Shown: positions 34,926-46,100 of the stretch, one piece after another
Numbering within the stretch: position 1 is the first letter of the stretch
How the letters are laid out: each line of letters begins with the position of its first letter
Source of the DNA: Anatilimnocola floriformis
Lineage (GTDB): Bacteria; Planctomycetota; Planctomycetia; Pirellulales; Pirellulaceae
DNA: 64,000 bases
Assembly (NCBI RefSeq): GCF_024256385.1
Contig: NZ_JAMLFW010000001.1
Coordinates: forward strand, 124,001-188,000
Direction of reading: 5' to 3'
Notes under the pieces: model-generated
Databases searched by the model: none
What the model saw: the letters and a program-made list of their open reading frames with translations, nothing else
Told to the model about the DNA's origin: nothing
Program-made: the position numbers and the translations under genes

Positions 34926-37900
34926 ATGCCCGCAACCGAATCGACCTGGTACAACATGCCGTTCATGCACCGCCTCTTTGCGGTGACTGGCGTCGTGCTG
35001 ACCCTGGCTACGGTCTGGATGTTCTACAAGGATCACTATCGTCCTTGGAAAGATCATCAGCGCATCAACGTTAAAGCCGAAGAAAACCTCAATCACTTGC
35101 GCGAGGCCGCCTTTGAAACGGCCACGGCGCAGGCCAATGTGGCTCGCTTTTCGATCGCCGAAAGCGAAGCCAAGGCGTTGCCGATCGATCCGGCTGCCGT
35201 GCTGGCCTTCGATGCGGAATGGAAGAAGCAGAACGAAGGGAAGTTCGGCGTTGCCGACAAGCAACTCGAAGATCTCCGCGCTGCGTCGACACAGGCTGTC
35301 GAAGCTCGCGGCGTGGCCAAGGCCGCCCGCGCTGCTGCCGATTTAAAGCTCAATGACGCTGGTTTGCAAACTGCAGCCCGCGACGCGATGCGTGAAGCCG
35401 AGGCCAAGGAAGCGGCCGCGGCCAAGTTGCGCAGCCGAATCGTCAGCACGCTGCAAGGCTACGTCAATCAAGCCAAGATCAACGAAGACGCCAAGAACCT
35501 GCAGCGCAAGTTTCAATCGGCTCACGTCGACAAGGCGAAAGCCGATCTCGACATCGCCATTCGCGACGGCCAAGACCAAGTCGGCCCGCAAAAGAAGATC
35601 GACGAACAGGTTGGCAAGTTCAATGCTCTGAAGGAAGAGTACCAGCACCTGAGCGCTCACCGCAAAGAGCTGGAAAACATCCTGCGGAACATTACCGCCC
35701 CCGTCGATGCCGCCAGCAAGGCGCTCTCCGATGCTCAGGCAGCTCACAAGCGACTGGATACGACCCTCCGCGAAAAGCGGGAAGGCTATTTTGTCAGCTA
35801 CGATGGCTTTCCTTGGGTCGGTCCCGGCAAGGACATTTTGAATCTGCCGATTCTCGATGCCTTCGGCGCCACGCGCAAGCCAGAGACCAAGTGGTCGTCG
35901 GACTTGATGCAGGACTACACGCACGCCAAGGTCCGCCGTTTCGATCGCTGCACGACTTGCCACGGTGCGATGCAAAAGTCGCTGCCAGGCGATCCTACCT
36001 CGCCGCTGTTTGACGAAGAGCGTTCCTTCGACGTCGTCCTTGTGCCGCGCACGCCCGAGGAAATCAAAGCCATCCGCGCTGCGTTGAAGAAGCCCGAACT
36101 CGACGACAAGGGCCAGCCGATTCCGTTCACGGTCGACGAGTACCTCGGCATTCGCCTGGCCGATGGTGGGCTCATTAAATCGGACGACGTGATTGTGAAG
36201 TATGTCGAACCGCAATCGCCGGGCGCCGCTGCTTTGCCGATCAATGCAGCCGCGAGTGAGCAACTTCCGACGGGTGCTGAAATTCAAGAACAGGTTGCGT
36301 CGGGCATCGCGCCGGCGCCGCCCACAACGATTCCGAATCGCGCCGGTTTGCTGGTCGCCGATGTGATCGAAGCGGTCGATGGCAGCGATCTGTATGGTCA
36401 AAATCGCGGTGCGGCCCGCACGGCTGCCACGCTCGTCGACCTCGCCGCTCTCGGCAAGCCTGTGACCATTACCATTCGCCGTGGCTTGCCTCATCCCTAC
36501 AACACCCACCCGCGCCTGGATCTGTTCATCAGCGACTCGAGCCCGCACAAGCTCTCGACGTTCGCCTGCACGATCTGCCACGAAGGTCAAGGAAGTGCGA
36601 CCGAATTCAAATGGGCGTCGCACACCCCCAACGATCAGGTTCAGCAAGAGCGTTGGTCGAAGGATGGAGAGCTGGGATGGTTCAATAACCATCACTGGAT
36701 CTATCCGATGTATCCCGAGCGGTTCACGCAGGCGACCTGCCTCAAGTGCCATCACGACGTGGTGGAACTCGAGCCCAGCGATCGCTTCCCCGATCCGCCG
36801 GCCGCCAAACTGATGCACGGCTATCACTTGATTCGTAAGTACGGCTGTTACGGCTGCCACGAAGTGAACGGTTACGACGGCCCGTCGAAGCGGGTTGGTC
36901 CTGACCTGCGTCTCGAGCCGAACTTCTTTGCCGTCGCGCAGCAGTTCGACTTCGAAGTTGCCAATCGGCCGCTACAGCTGAATCAAAAGATCGAGGAATT
37001 GGCGAAGCCGCTGCCCGAATTGAAAAAGTCGATTGATGAGCTGAATAAAGCGATTGAAGAGCTGAATAAGACGGAAGAAAGCGCTGAGAAAACGGAGCAG
37101 TTGAAAGTCTTGACCGACAAGCTGAAGGACCTGTCCGAGAAGTTTAAAGTCGCGTCGGCGCAGTTTGACTATGCTAACAAGCAGAAGAATCAACTTGACG
37201 AAATGATGCGTCTATCCCGGCAATTGTCTGCCCATCCCGATCAAGACGCGACCCGTCGTCGGTTGATGACGATGATTGACGAAGACGCTGCCGTCACCGC
37301 CGACAAGCAAGTAGTCGCCGGCCCGACGCACCGCCTCGGCGGCATGCTCCGCGATATCGATGCTCCGGGTACGCTCCGCAAAGCAGGTCCGAGCTTGCGG
37401 TTCGTCAAGGAGAAGGTCGATACCACGTTCCTCTACGACTGGATTTGGAATCCGAAAAATTTCCGCGAGAACACGCGCATGCCGCGGTTCTTCGGCTTGA
37501 CCGATCACCTGACTGACGAGCAGTCAATCGACATCTCGCACAATCTCGAACCGATCGAAGTTCGCGGTGTGGTCGCTTATCTCAACGATCGTTCGCAGAC
37601 CTTCCAGCCCATTCCGCGGCCTGAAGGGATTGCGGATTGGTCGGACGAAGTCATGGTTGCCCGCGGTCGGACTCAGTTCGAAACGCGCGGCTGCCTCGCC
37701 TGCCACACTCACAAGGAATTCCCCGACACGGCCAAGTTCCGCACCAAAGAAGAAATCGTGCAGGGACCTGATCTGTCGAATATCGGCGCCAAGTTCTCGC
37801 GCGAAACGAATCCGAACGGCCCGGCCTGGCTCTACAGCTGGATCAAGGAACCGACGAAGTATCACGCTCGCACGGTTATGCCGAATTTGTTCCTCGAGCC

Positions 37901-40058
37901 GATCAAGGTTCGCGATGCGAGCGACAAGGACGAGAAGGACAACCCGAAGGAAAAGTGGGCCGATCCTGCCGAAGATATCACCATGTTCCTGCTGTCGGAT
38001 AACGACGGCAAATGGAAGCCGGTCCTCTCGAAGGAGCAGCTCGCTGCTGGCCTGACGGGCGGCCAACAAAAGGCCCTGCAAGACCTGACCGTTGAATACC
38101 TCAACGAGCCGTTCTTCAAGGACGACGTCATCAATCCCGACGGCAAGGGTGGTTACTACTACACCGGTCTGCCGGAATCGATGCGGTCGGAACTCAAGGG
38201 TGCCGAAACCGAACTGATCACGAAGACGGGCAAGCTGACCGATGAACAGCGGCTGCGCTACATTGGTTTGAAGACCGTTTCGAAGTATGGCTGCTATGGC
38301 TGCCATGACATCCCGGGCTTCGAAGATGCCAAGCCGATCGGCACGCAGTTGCAGAACTGGGGTCGCAAGGATCCCTCGCGGTTGGCGTTCGAGCACATCA
38401 CGCACTACATCGAGCATGGCCATGGTGCGAAGCACGGCGGCCATGGAAAGCATGATGCGAAGGACGACAAGCACGCCGTCGCCAAGACCGGCGATGCGGG
38501 TGGCGATGCTCACAGCCACGACAAGGGCGCTGCGACTGGTAATGAACCCGCACCGGCGACTGCAGTGGCTCACAAGGACCACGTCCCTGCCGGCACGACG
38601 GAGTACTATCAAGCAGAACTCGGCGGCGGCAGCCGGATCGGCTTCATCTATCAGAAGCTGAAGGAACCCCGCAGCTACGACCACGACAAGACGCTCAACA
38701 AGCGGTTCAACGAACGGCTCCGCATGCCGCAGTTCCCGTTCAGCGTCGAAGATCGTGAAGCCGTGATCACGTTTGTGCTGGGCCTCGTCGCTGAGCCGCC
38801 GCGCGAGAAGTATCTGTACAAAGCCAATCCGCGGGCCAAGGCGATTGTGGAAGGCAAGATCGTTCTCGAGAAGTTCAACTGCGGCGGCTGCCATATTCTG
38901 GAAGCCGACAAGTACAAGCTGGCCTTCACGCCCGGCACTTACGAGCCGCAGCAACTGGCCGATCCGGTTTATCCGTTCCTCGTGCCCCACTTCACGCCAG
39001 TCGAGCTGGCCAAGTCGGCTACGCCGGACGCGAGCAATTTGTTGCACGCTCACATCTCAGGCCTTCCCAAGCTGACCAAGCCCACCGGCTTGCCGGAATT
39101 GGTGAATGCTGAAAACGAAGAACTGAATCCCGACGATCGCTACGACCCCAAGACCACGAAGCTCTCGGTCGATGTGGTTCGCCCGACGACTCTCGCCGGC
39201 GGCGGCTTCTTGCCGGGCCTGTCGAGTGTGTCGCTCGCGGGAAGCACGGTAAGCAATGCCTACACAGGTCATGGCGGCATGCTGACTCGTTATCTGTCGC
39301 CGCGGGCTACCAAGATGGCCCAGGATCCGAACAACGTCTTTGTGCCCGGCGTGGAAAACGCCAGCGGTATTGAAGCCTACGGCTGGCTCCCGCCGCCGCT
39401 GTTCGGCGAAGGTGACAAGGTGCAGAGCAACTGGTTGTTCGAATTCCTTCTGGAACCCTATCCGATTCGTCCTGCGGTTTTCCTCCGCATGCCGAAGTTC
39501 AATATGTCGCGCGACGAAGCTACGAAGCTCGTGAACTACTTCGCTGCTGTCGACAATGCGAACTATCCCTACGAAGCTTCGCCAGCCCGGCAAGACAGTC
39601 GCCTGGCCGAACGCCAAACGGCCTATGCGGAGCAAGCGGGCAAAGCTGGCCGCACCGATGCGAATCGGCTCGATGACGCGATGAAGATCCTCATCGATAA
39701 GAAGAGCTACTGTGCTCAGTGCCACGTCATCGCCGACTTCCAACCGGATGGCCAAGGTCGCAACCGCGGCCCGAACCTGGCCGATGTTTATCGCCGGTTG
39801 CGTCCCGAGTACGTGCGCAATTGGATTGCCAATCCCAAGATGATTCTGCCCTACACCGGCATGCCGGTGAACTTCAAGTATCAACAAACGAAGATCGCGC
39901 CCGAGCAATTCGTCGGCGACGGCGAGCAGGCCATCGATGCGGTCACCGATTTGTTGCTGAACTTCGATCAATACTCGAAGCGAAAGAACTTGATCGCGCC
40001 GCAGATTCCGAAAGCCCCGACCGAGCCGCCAGCCGCTGCGGCTGGAACTCAAAATTAA
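34926..40058 (+). CDS. Giant membrane-anchored eight-haem cytochrome c
   Basis: A 1710-residue protein. One N-terminal helix (about 15-35) anchors it; residues about 45-285 are an Ala/Glu/Lys coiled coil. Eight CxxCH haem sites follow at about residues 342 (CTTCH), 548 (CTICH), 605 (CLKCH), 640 (CYGCH), 923 (CLACH), 1122 (CYGCH), 1319 (CGGCH) and 1596 (CAQCH). A PDZ-like part (about 400-530, AGLLVADVIEAVDGSDLYGQ) precedes haem 2, a second coiled coil lies at about 690-770 and a His-rich loop at about 1155-1200. It sits where a bc complex would have cytochrome c1/f, so it probably accepts Rieske electrons and forwards them to the oxidase. Confidence 0.9.
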   Translation: MPATESTWYNMPFMHRLFAVTGVVLTLATVWMFYKDHYRPWKDHQRINVKAEENLNHLREAAFETATAQANVARFSIAESEAKALPIDPAAVLAFDAEWKKQNEGKFGVADKQLEDLRAASTQAVEARGVAKAARAAADLKLNDAGLQTAARDAMREAEAKEAAAAKLRSRIVSTLQGYVNQAKINEDAKNLQRKFQSAHVDKAKADLDIAIRDGQDQVGPQKKIDEQVGKFNALKEEYQHLSAHRKELENILRNITAPVDAASKALSDAQAAHKRLDTTLREKREGYFVSYDGFPWVGPGKDILNLPILDAFGATRKPETKWSSDLMQDYTHAKVRRFDRCTTCHGAMQKSLPGDPTSPLFDEERSFDVVLVPRTPEEIKAIRAALKKPELDDKGQPIPFTVDEYLGIRLADGGLIKSDDVIVKYVEPQSPGAAALPINAAASEQLPTGAEIQEQVASGIAPAPPTTIPNRAGLLVADVIEAVDGSDLYGQNRGAARTAATLVDLAALGKPVTITIRRGLPHPYNTHPRLDLFISDSSPHKLSTFACTICHEGQGSATEFKWASHTPNDQVQQERWSKDGELGWFNNHHWIYPMYPERFTQATCLKCHHDVVELEPSDRFPDPPAAKLMHGYHLIRKYGCYGCHEVNGYDGPSKRVGPDLRLEPNFFAVAQQFDFEVANRPLQLNQKIEELAKPLPELKKSIDELNKAIEELNKTEESAEKTEQLKVLTDKLKDLSEKFKVASAQFDYANKQKNQLDEMMRLSRQLSAHPDQDATRRRLMTMIDEDAAVTADKQVVAGPTHRLGGMLRDIDAPGTLRKAGPSLRFVKEKVDTTFLYDWIWNPKNFRENTRMPRFFGLTDHLTDEQSIDISHNLEPIEVRGVVAYLNDRSQTFQPIPRPEGIADWSDEVMVARGRTQFETRGCLACHTHKEFPDTAKFRTKEEIVQGPDLSNIGAKFSRETNPNGPAWLYSWIKEPTKYHARTVMPNLFLEPIKVRDASDKDEKDNPKEKWADPAEDITMFLLSDNDGKWKPVLSKEQLAAGLTGGQQKALQDLTVEYLNEPFFKDDVINPDGKGGYYYTGLPESMRSELKGAETELITKTGKLTDEQRLRYIGLKTVSKYGCYGCHDIPGFEDAKPIGTQLQNWGRKDPSRLAFEHITHYIEHGHGAKHGGHGKHDAKDDKHAVAKTGDAGGDAHSHDKGAATGNEPAPATAVAHKDHVPAGTTEYYQAELGGGSRIGFIYQKLKEPRSYDHDKTLNKRFNERLRMPQFPFSVEDREAVITFVLGLVAEPPREKYLYKANPRAKAIVEGKIVLEKFNCGGCHILEADKYKLAFTPGTYEPQQLADPVYPFLVPHFTPVELAKSATPDASNLLHAHISGLPKLTKPTGLPELVNAENEELNPDDRYDPKTTKLSVDVVRPTTLAGGGFLPGLSSVSLAGSTVSNAYTGHGGMLTRYLSPRATKMAQDPNNVFVPGVENASGIEAYGWLPPPLFGEGDKVQSNWLFEFLLEPYPIRPAVFLRMPKFNMSRDEATKLVNYFAAVDNANYPYEASPARQDSRLAERQTAYAEQAGKAGRTDANRLDDAMKILIDKKSYCAQCHVIADFQPDGQGRNRGPNLADVYRRLRPEYVRNWIANPKMILPYTGMPVNFKYQQTKIAPEQFVGDGEQAIDAVTDLLLNFDQYSKRKNLIAPQIPKAPTEPPAAAAGTQN

Positions 40059-40159
40059 CGTGCTGGATTTAGTGCGCAGTGCCGCAAACGCCGGGATGCC
40101 GAGCGGGGCCGCGATTGATTCCCTGATATGATGATTTGCTGCGTTTTTCCATCCCGCCT

Positions 40160-40185
40160 CGACTGGCAAGCCCTGGTGCCAGTCG
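40160..40185 (+). promoter_or_regulatory. Hairpin in the leader of the cupredoxin-like gene
   Basis: CGACTGGCA and TGCCAGTCG form a perfect 9-bp stem with an 8-nt loop, 25 nt before the ATG at 40211. Without a T-run it is more likely an mRNA processing or stability element than a terminator. Confidence 0.5.
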
Positions 40186-40210
40186 CGACTTCCAACCTCG
40201 GAGTCCTCTG

Positions 40211-40981
40211 ATGATTCGCCACGTTGTTACCTTGCTGGTCGTCGCTGCCGTAGCGTCGTCCGCCTTTGCCGCCGATGGCAGCTTGAAGGCCACGTTCAAA
40301 CTCACCGGCACGGCTCCTACGCCAGCCAAATTGAAGATCGACAAGGACCCGGAATTCTGCGGCCCGAAGATGCTGGTCGATGAATCGATCAAGGTCGGCG
40401 CCAGCGGCGAACTGCAAAACGTCGTGATGTACATGTATCTCGCCGCAGGCAAGAAGGCCCCGGAGAGCGCTGCCGCGACGGCTGCCCTCGCCAAGGAAGT
40501 GAAAGTCGACAACCAAGGTTGCCGCTACGAACCGCGCGTCACGCTGCTCCACACTTCGCAAACGCTGATCATCGGCAACCCCGATCCCATCGGCCACAAC
40601 AGCAAGGGCGACACCTTTGCCAACCCAGCCTTCAACGAATTGATTCCCGCTGGCGGCTCGACCAAGAAGACCTTCGCCAAGACCGAAACCCGCCCCATGC
40701 CGTTGGCTTGCAACATTCATCCTTGGATGAGCGGTTGGATCTTGATTCGCGACAACCCGTACTTCGGTTCGAGCAACGACAAGGGCGAACTGACGATCAA
40801 GAACATTCCCGAAGGGAAGCACACCTTTGTCATCTGGCAAGAGAAGGCCGGGTTCGTGACCAAGGGTAAGCTCGCCGGCAAAGATACGGAATGGAAGCTC
40901 GGTCGCATCGAGATCGACGTCAAGGGTGACGTCGACCTGGGTGAAATCAGCGTTCCCGTCGACGTGATCAACAAGAAGTAA
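40211..40981 (+). CDS. Periplasmic cupredoxin-like protein, copy 1
   Basis: A 256-residue exported protein (signal MIRHVVTLLVVAAVASSAFA). It has the pattern of plastocyanin-like copper proteins: IGHNSKGD with a His ligand, then ACNIHPWMSGWI with Cys, His and Met close together, followed by a carboxypeptidase-regulatory-like beta domain (GELTIKNIPEGKHTFVIW). Similar proteins are often annotated as methylamine-utilisation proteins. Lying between cytochrome genes, it may carry electrons or copper to the oxidase. The ATG at 40211 follows GGAG. Confidence 0.78.
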   Translation: MIRHVVTLLVVAAVASSAFAADGSLKATFKLTGTAPTPAKLKIDKDPEFCGPKMLVDESIKVGASGELQNVVMYMYLAAGKKAPESAAATAALAKEVKVDNQGCRYEPRVTLLHTSQTLIIGNPDPIGHNSKGDTFANPAFNELIPAGGSTKKTFAKTETRPMPLACNIHPWMSGWILIRDNPYFGSSNDKGELTIKNIPEGKHTFVIWQEKAGFVTKGKLAGKDTEWKLGRIEIDVKGDVDLGEISVPVDVINKK

Positions 40982-41004
40982 GGTCTGAAAGCAGGAACCT
41001 TCCC

Positions 41005-41952
41005 GTGAATCGTTTTGTACTCTTCAGTTCCGCCTTGTTGCTCGCCTGCGGCGCGCTCGCCCTGAATGGCTGTGCGCGTCCTTTGGCGGGAAATGCGCGA
41101 GTGGTGGCCAGCAACGTCGATTCGCTGAAAAAAGCGTTCGGCGGCGGCGCAGCAGAAGCTGGTGCGGCGACAGCCGTGGCAGCCGCTGAGCCAACGGGTT
41201 GGTCCACCGTGAAGGGACAGTTCAAACTCACGGGCGCACCGCCAGTGCGGCTCGCCTTGGCGATCACCAAGGATCCGCAGGTGTGCGCTCCCGGTGGCAA
41301 GCCGGTGCTTGGCGAGGAAATGGTTGTCGACAGTGCTGGCGGCATTAAAGATGTCGCCATCTTTCTCACGACAAAACTTCCGGCGAACAATCCCAAGTGG
41401 GAACACCCCGACTATGCGGCCACCGCTACCGCGGAAACGGCCCTGCCGTTTGATCAGAAGAACTGCGTGTTCTTGAGTCACTTGTACATTATGCGGTCGA
41501 CTCAAACGGTGGTGATCAAGAACAGCGACGAAGTCGGCCACAACACCAGCATCAGCCCTTCGGCGGGAAGCAAGGCGGCCTCGCTCAATGAGTTGATGCC
41601 GGCCCTGGGAAGCACGAAGTACAAGCCGATTGGCGAATCGATCGTTCCCAATCCGGTCGCCTGCTCGATTCACCCTTGGATGTCGGCGTTGATCCTCACG
41701 CGGAACAATCCTTACTACGCGGTCACTGCTGCCGACGGCACGTTCGAAATCAAGAACGTTCCCGCCGGTGTCGAGCTCGAGTTTGCCGTTTGGCAACAAA
41801 AGGTCGGCTTCCTGGGCAAAGTCAGCGTGCAGGAAAACGGCGGCGCTGCCGCTGCTCAGTCCTGGAAAAAGGGCCGCTTCAAGAAGACGCTCACGGCCGA
41901 CATGCCGTTGGATTTGAACGTCACGCTCGATGCTGCTGATGTGCCGAAGTAA
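41005..41952 (+). CDS. Cupredoxin-like protein, probable lipoprotein, copy 2
   Basis: A 315-residue paralogue of the preceding protein. The N-terminus (FVLFSSALLLACGALALNGC) ends in a lipobox-like LNGC, so it is probably lipid-anchored. An Ala-rich linker leads to the shared core: VGHNTSISP, then ACSIHPWMSALILTRNNPYY and DGTFEIKNVPAGVELEFAVW. The start is GTG at 41005 with CAGGAA upstream. The anchored/soluble pair suggests an anchored and a free electron or copper carrier (inference). Confidence 0.77.
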   Translation: MNRFVLFSSALLLACGALALNGCARPLAGNARVVASNVDSLKKAFGGGAAEAGAATAVAAAEPTGWSTVKGQFKLTGAPPVRLALAITKDPQVCAPGGKPVLGEEMVVDSAGGIKDVAIFLTTKLPANNPKWEHPDYAATATAETALPFDQKNCVFLSHLYIMRSTQTVVIKNSDEVGHNTSISPSAGSKAASLNELMPALGSTKYKPIGESIVPNPVACSIHPWMSALILTRNNPYYAVTAADGTFEIKNVPAGVELEFAVWQQKVGFLGKVSVQENGGAAAAQSWKKGRFKKTLTADMPLDLNVTLDAADVPK

Positions 41953-42050
41953 CGAATACGTAGCTAATACAACGTAACCAATACAACGATTTGCTAACCC
42001 GCACTTGGATTTGCCCCGCGGCCTTGTTGCCCGCGAACGGGATGAGACTT

Positions 42051-43280
42051 ATGAATCTGCGTTGGATAATGATGTTGGCGATGCTCGGCTGCGGCATGTT
42101 TGCCGCCGGCTGTGGCTCGCCGCCGCCCCAGTTTCAGCGGTATGTGACTTTCATTCGGCTCACCGAAAAGCAAGCCGGCGCCGAATTCAAGTTCAAGCCG
42201 GAGCAGCTGCAGGCTCTCGATGAAATCTTGGCCGCCCAGTTCGGCACGCCGAACGAGCCCTCGATTCCGGCGCTCGGCGAGCTCGATGTCGCCAAGGTCA
42301 TGCGGCTCAACAATCTCAAGACCGCAGCCGGCGGCGTTGGCAGCGATGCCAGTGGGCGGGCGGTTGGTTTGTATCGCGAGCATTGTGCTCACTGCCACGG
42401 CGTGACCGGCGACGGCATGGGGCCGACGGCTGCCTTTTTGAATCCTTATCCGCGCGACTATCGCAAGGGACAGTTCAAGTTCAAGTCGACCCCCGTGGGC
42501 TTCAAGCCGACGCACGAAGACTTGACTCGGATCATCAAGGATGGCATTCCCGGTACGGCGATGCCCTCGTTCCTGTTGCTGCCCGAAAACGAAATCGAAG
42601 CGATCGTCGAATACGTGAAGTACCTGGCCATTCGCGGTGAAGTCGAACGGAATCTGCTCAACCTGTATGCAGCCGGCGAACTAGGTGCTGAAGACAAGTT
42701 GATCAGCAACGCCGCCGAGCCGAACCCCGAGCAAGTTACGATGCTTAAGGACCAAACCGCTGGCGTGGTGACCAAGTGGCTCGAAGCCGAAGCGAATGCG
42801 ACAGGCGTAAGCGTTCGGCCGAATTACACTCCCGAAGAATTTATCAAATCCAAGGAAGCCGGCCGCGCGCTGTTTCAAGGCACCAAGGCCAACTGCTTCA
42901 GCTGCCACGGCATCACGGCATTGGGCGATGGTCAGTTGACCGGCTTCGATGAATGGACCAAAGAACTCATCGCGCCGACCGGCGTGCGTAACCCGGAATT
43001 GATTCGCGAGTTTACTCACCTCGGCATGCTCGAGCCCCGCAACATCCGCCCGCGTAACTTGCGGCAGGGTGTGTTCCGCGGCGGCCGTCGCCCGCTCGAT
43101 ATCTTCTGGCGCGTGCGGAACGGTATCGAAGGAACGCCGATGCCGGGTTTCAAGCCTGAGGTGTTGTCGGACAACGACATTTGGAACATCGTCAATTACG
43201 TGCAGTCGCTGGCCTACGAACCGATCAGCGATCCGCGGCAAGCACGCGATCCCATCAACGTTCAAGATTCGGCCAAGTAA
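42051..43280 (+). CDS. Dihaem cytochrome c, probable lipoprotein
   Basis: A 409-residue exported protein with a lipoprotein-like start (MLAMLGCGMFAAGCGSPPP). Two cytochrome c domains carry CAHCH (about residue 110, with GTAMPSF as the Met-ligand region) and CFSCH (about 283, with GTPMPGF). It lies directly upstream of the oxidase subunit II gene. It could be the immediate electron donor to CuA, doing the job that a fused cytochrome domain does in caa3 oxidases. The ATG at 42051 is chosen; an in-frame ATG at 42042 is possible. Confidence 0.88.
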   Translation: MNLRWIMMLAMLGCGMFAAGCGSPPPQFQRYVTFIRLTEKQAGAEFKFKPEQLQALDEILAAQFGTPNEPSIPALGELDVAKVMRLNNLKTAAGGVGSDASGRAVGLYREHCAHCHGVTGDGMGPTAAFLNPYPRDYRKGQFKFKSTPVGFKPTHEDLTRIIKDGIPGTAMPSFLLLPENEIEAIVEYVKYLAIRGEVERNLLNLYAAGELGAEDKLISNAAEPNPEQVTMLKDQTAGVVTKWLEAEANATGVSVRPNYTPEEFIKSKEAGRALFQGTKANCFSCHGITALGDGQLTGFDEWTKELIAPTGVRNPELIREFTHLGMLEPRNIRPRNLRQGVFRGGRRPLDIFWRVRNGIEGTPMPGFKPEVLSDNDIWNIVNYVQSLAYEPISDPRQARDPINVQDSAK

Positions 43281-43333
43281 GACAGCACCATAAATCAGTC
43301 AGCACACTTGCCGGATGGCGAGGAGAACATAAC

Positions 43334-44137
43334 GTGGGTCGTTTTTGGAGTTTGTTGTTTTTGATGGTGCCGATCGTCGGCGTCCTCGTGTTTGTCTGGG
43401 CGATGGCTGGTTGGCCAGGCATGGTCAATCATTGGCTGCCAGAAAACATCGGCGGCAATGAAGCGATCTGGATCGATCGACTGTTCCTGTTCATCCTCGG
43501 CTTGACCGGTGTGATCTTCATCGCAACCGGCGTTGTGTTCTTCTGGTTCTTGTGGGCGTACGACGCGGAAAAAACAACGCAGCCGGTGAAGTACTTTCAC
43601 GGCAGTCACACACTGGAAGTCGTTTGGTCGATCATTCCCGCCGCGACGCTCCTCTTCATTGCGATTTTTCAGATGAAGGTGTGGGCCAACGCCAAGCTGG
43701 AACGGCCGCAGGTCGATGGCTTGCCGAAGGCTCCGATCGCCGAGATCACTGGCCGGCAGTTTGAGTGGCGGATTCGCTACGCCGGCAAGGATGGCATCGT
43801 CGGCACGCAGGACGACATCCTCAAGGTCAATGATTTGCACCTGCCCATCAACGAAGACGTGGTGTTGCTCATCAAGAGCCAGGACGTGCTCCACAGCTTC
43901 TTCCTGCCGCACGTGCGCGTGAAGCAGGACGTGGTTCCGGGTATGCAACAGTTTGTGTGGTTCAAAGCTAATCGCACCGGCAAGTACGACATCGTCTGTG
44001 CCGAGTTGTGTGGTTGGGGACATTACAAGATGCGCGGCCGAATGACGCTGCAAAAGCGGGCCGATTTCGACAAATGGCTGGAACAGGCGTGGCAGGAGCA
44101 GGAGGTTTCGTCCTTCGCACCTTCCGCGGGAGAGTAA
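43334..44137 (+). CDS. ctaC: Cytochrome c oxidase subunit II
   Basis: A 267-residue subunit with two N-terminal helices and a periplasmic cupredoxin domain. The binuclear CuA centre is complete: His187 (DVLHSFFLP), Cys222, Glu224, Cys226, His230 and Met233 (CAELCGWGHYKM). There is no signal peptidase II Cys and no fused haem domain. The start is GTG at 43334, with AGGAG 8 nt upstream, which overrides the longer open frame starting at 43181. It receives electrons from cytochrome c. Confidence 0.95.
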   Translation: MGRFWSLLFLMVPIVGVLVFVWAMAGWPGMVNHWLPENIGGNEAIWIDRLFLFILGLTGVIFIATGVVFFWFLWAYDAEKTTQPVKYFHGSHTLEVVWSIIPAATLLFIAIFQMKVWANAKLERPQVDGLPKAPIAEITGRQFEWRIRYAGKDGIVGTQDDILKVNDLHLPINEDVVLLIKSQDVLHSFFLPHVRVKQDVVPGMQQFVWFKANRTGKYDIVCAELCGWGHYKMRGRMTLQKRADFDKWLEQAWQEQEVSSFAPSAGE

Positions 44138-44146
44138 CGCAAAGCA

Positions 44147-45958
<1,812 letters not shown>

Positions 45959-45971
45959 AACTTTCGCTCCG

Positions 45972-46097
45972 ACAGTCGCCTTTCACTCCGTGAAAGGACG
46001 CGTCTGCGGTAGTCCGAACGCCAATCGATTTCACAACCCCAACAGAACCCCACCCAAATAGAAGACGCGTTCTTTCGCGGAGCGAAAGACGACTGTG
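45972..46097. repeat. REP-like pair of palindromic hairpins, copy 2, abutting ctaA
   Basis: CCTTTCAC-TCC-GTGAAAGG (45979-45997) and CTTTCGC-GGA-GCGAAAG (46072-46088) are the same two hairpins as at 20223-20328 in opposite order. The right end runs to within 4 nt of the ctaA ATG and supplies an in-frame GTG at 46095. A further partial unit, CTTTCGCTCC, begins at 45961. Confidence 0.85.
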
Positions 46098-46100
46098 ACC

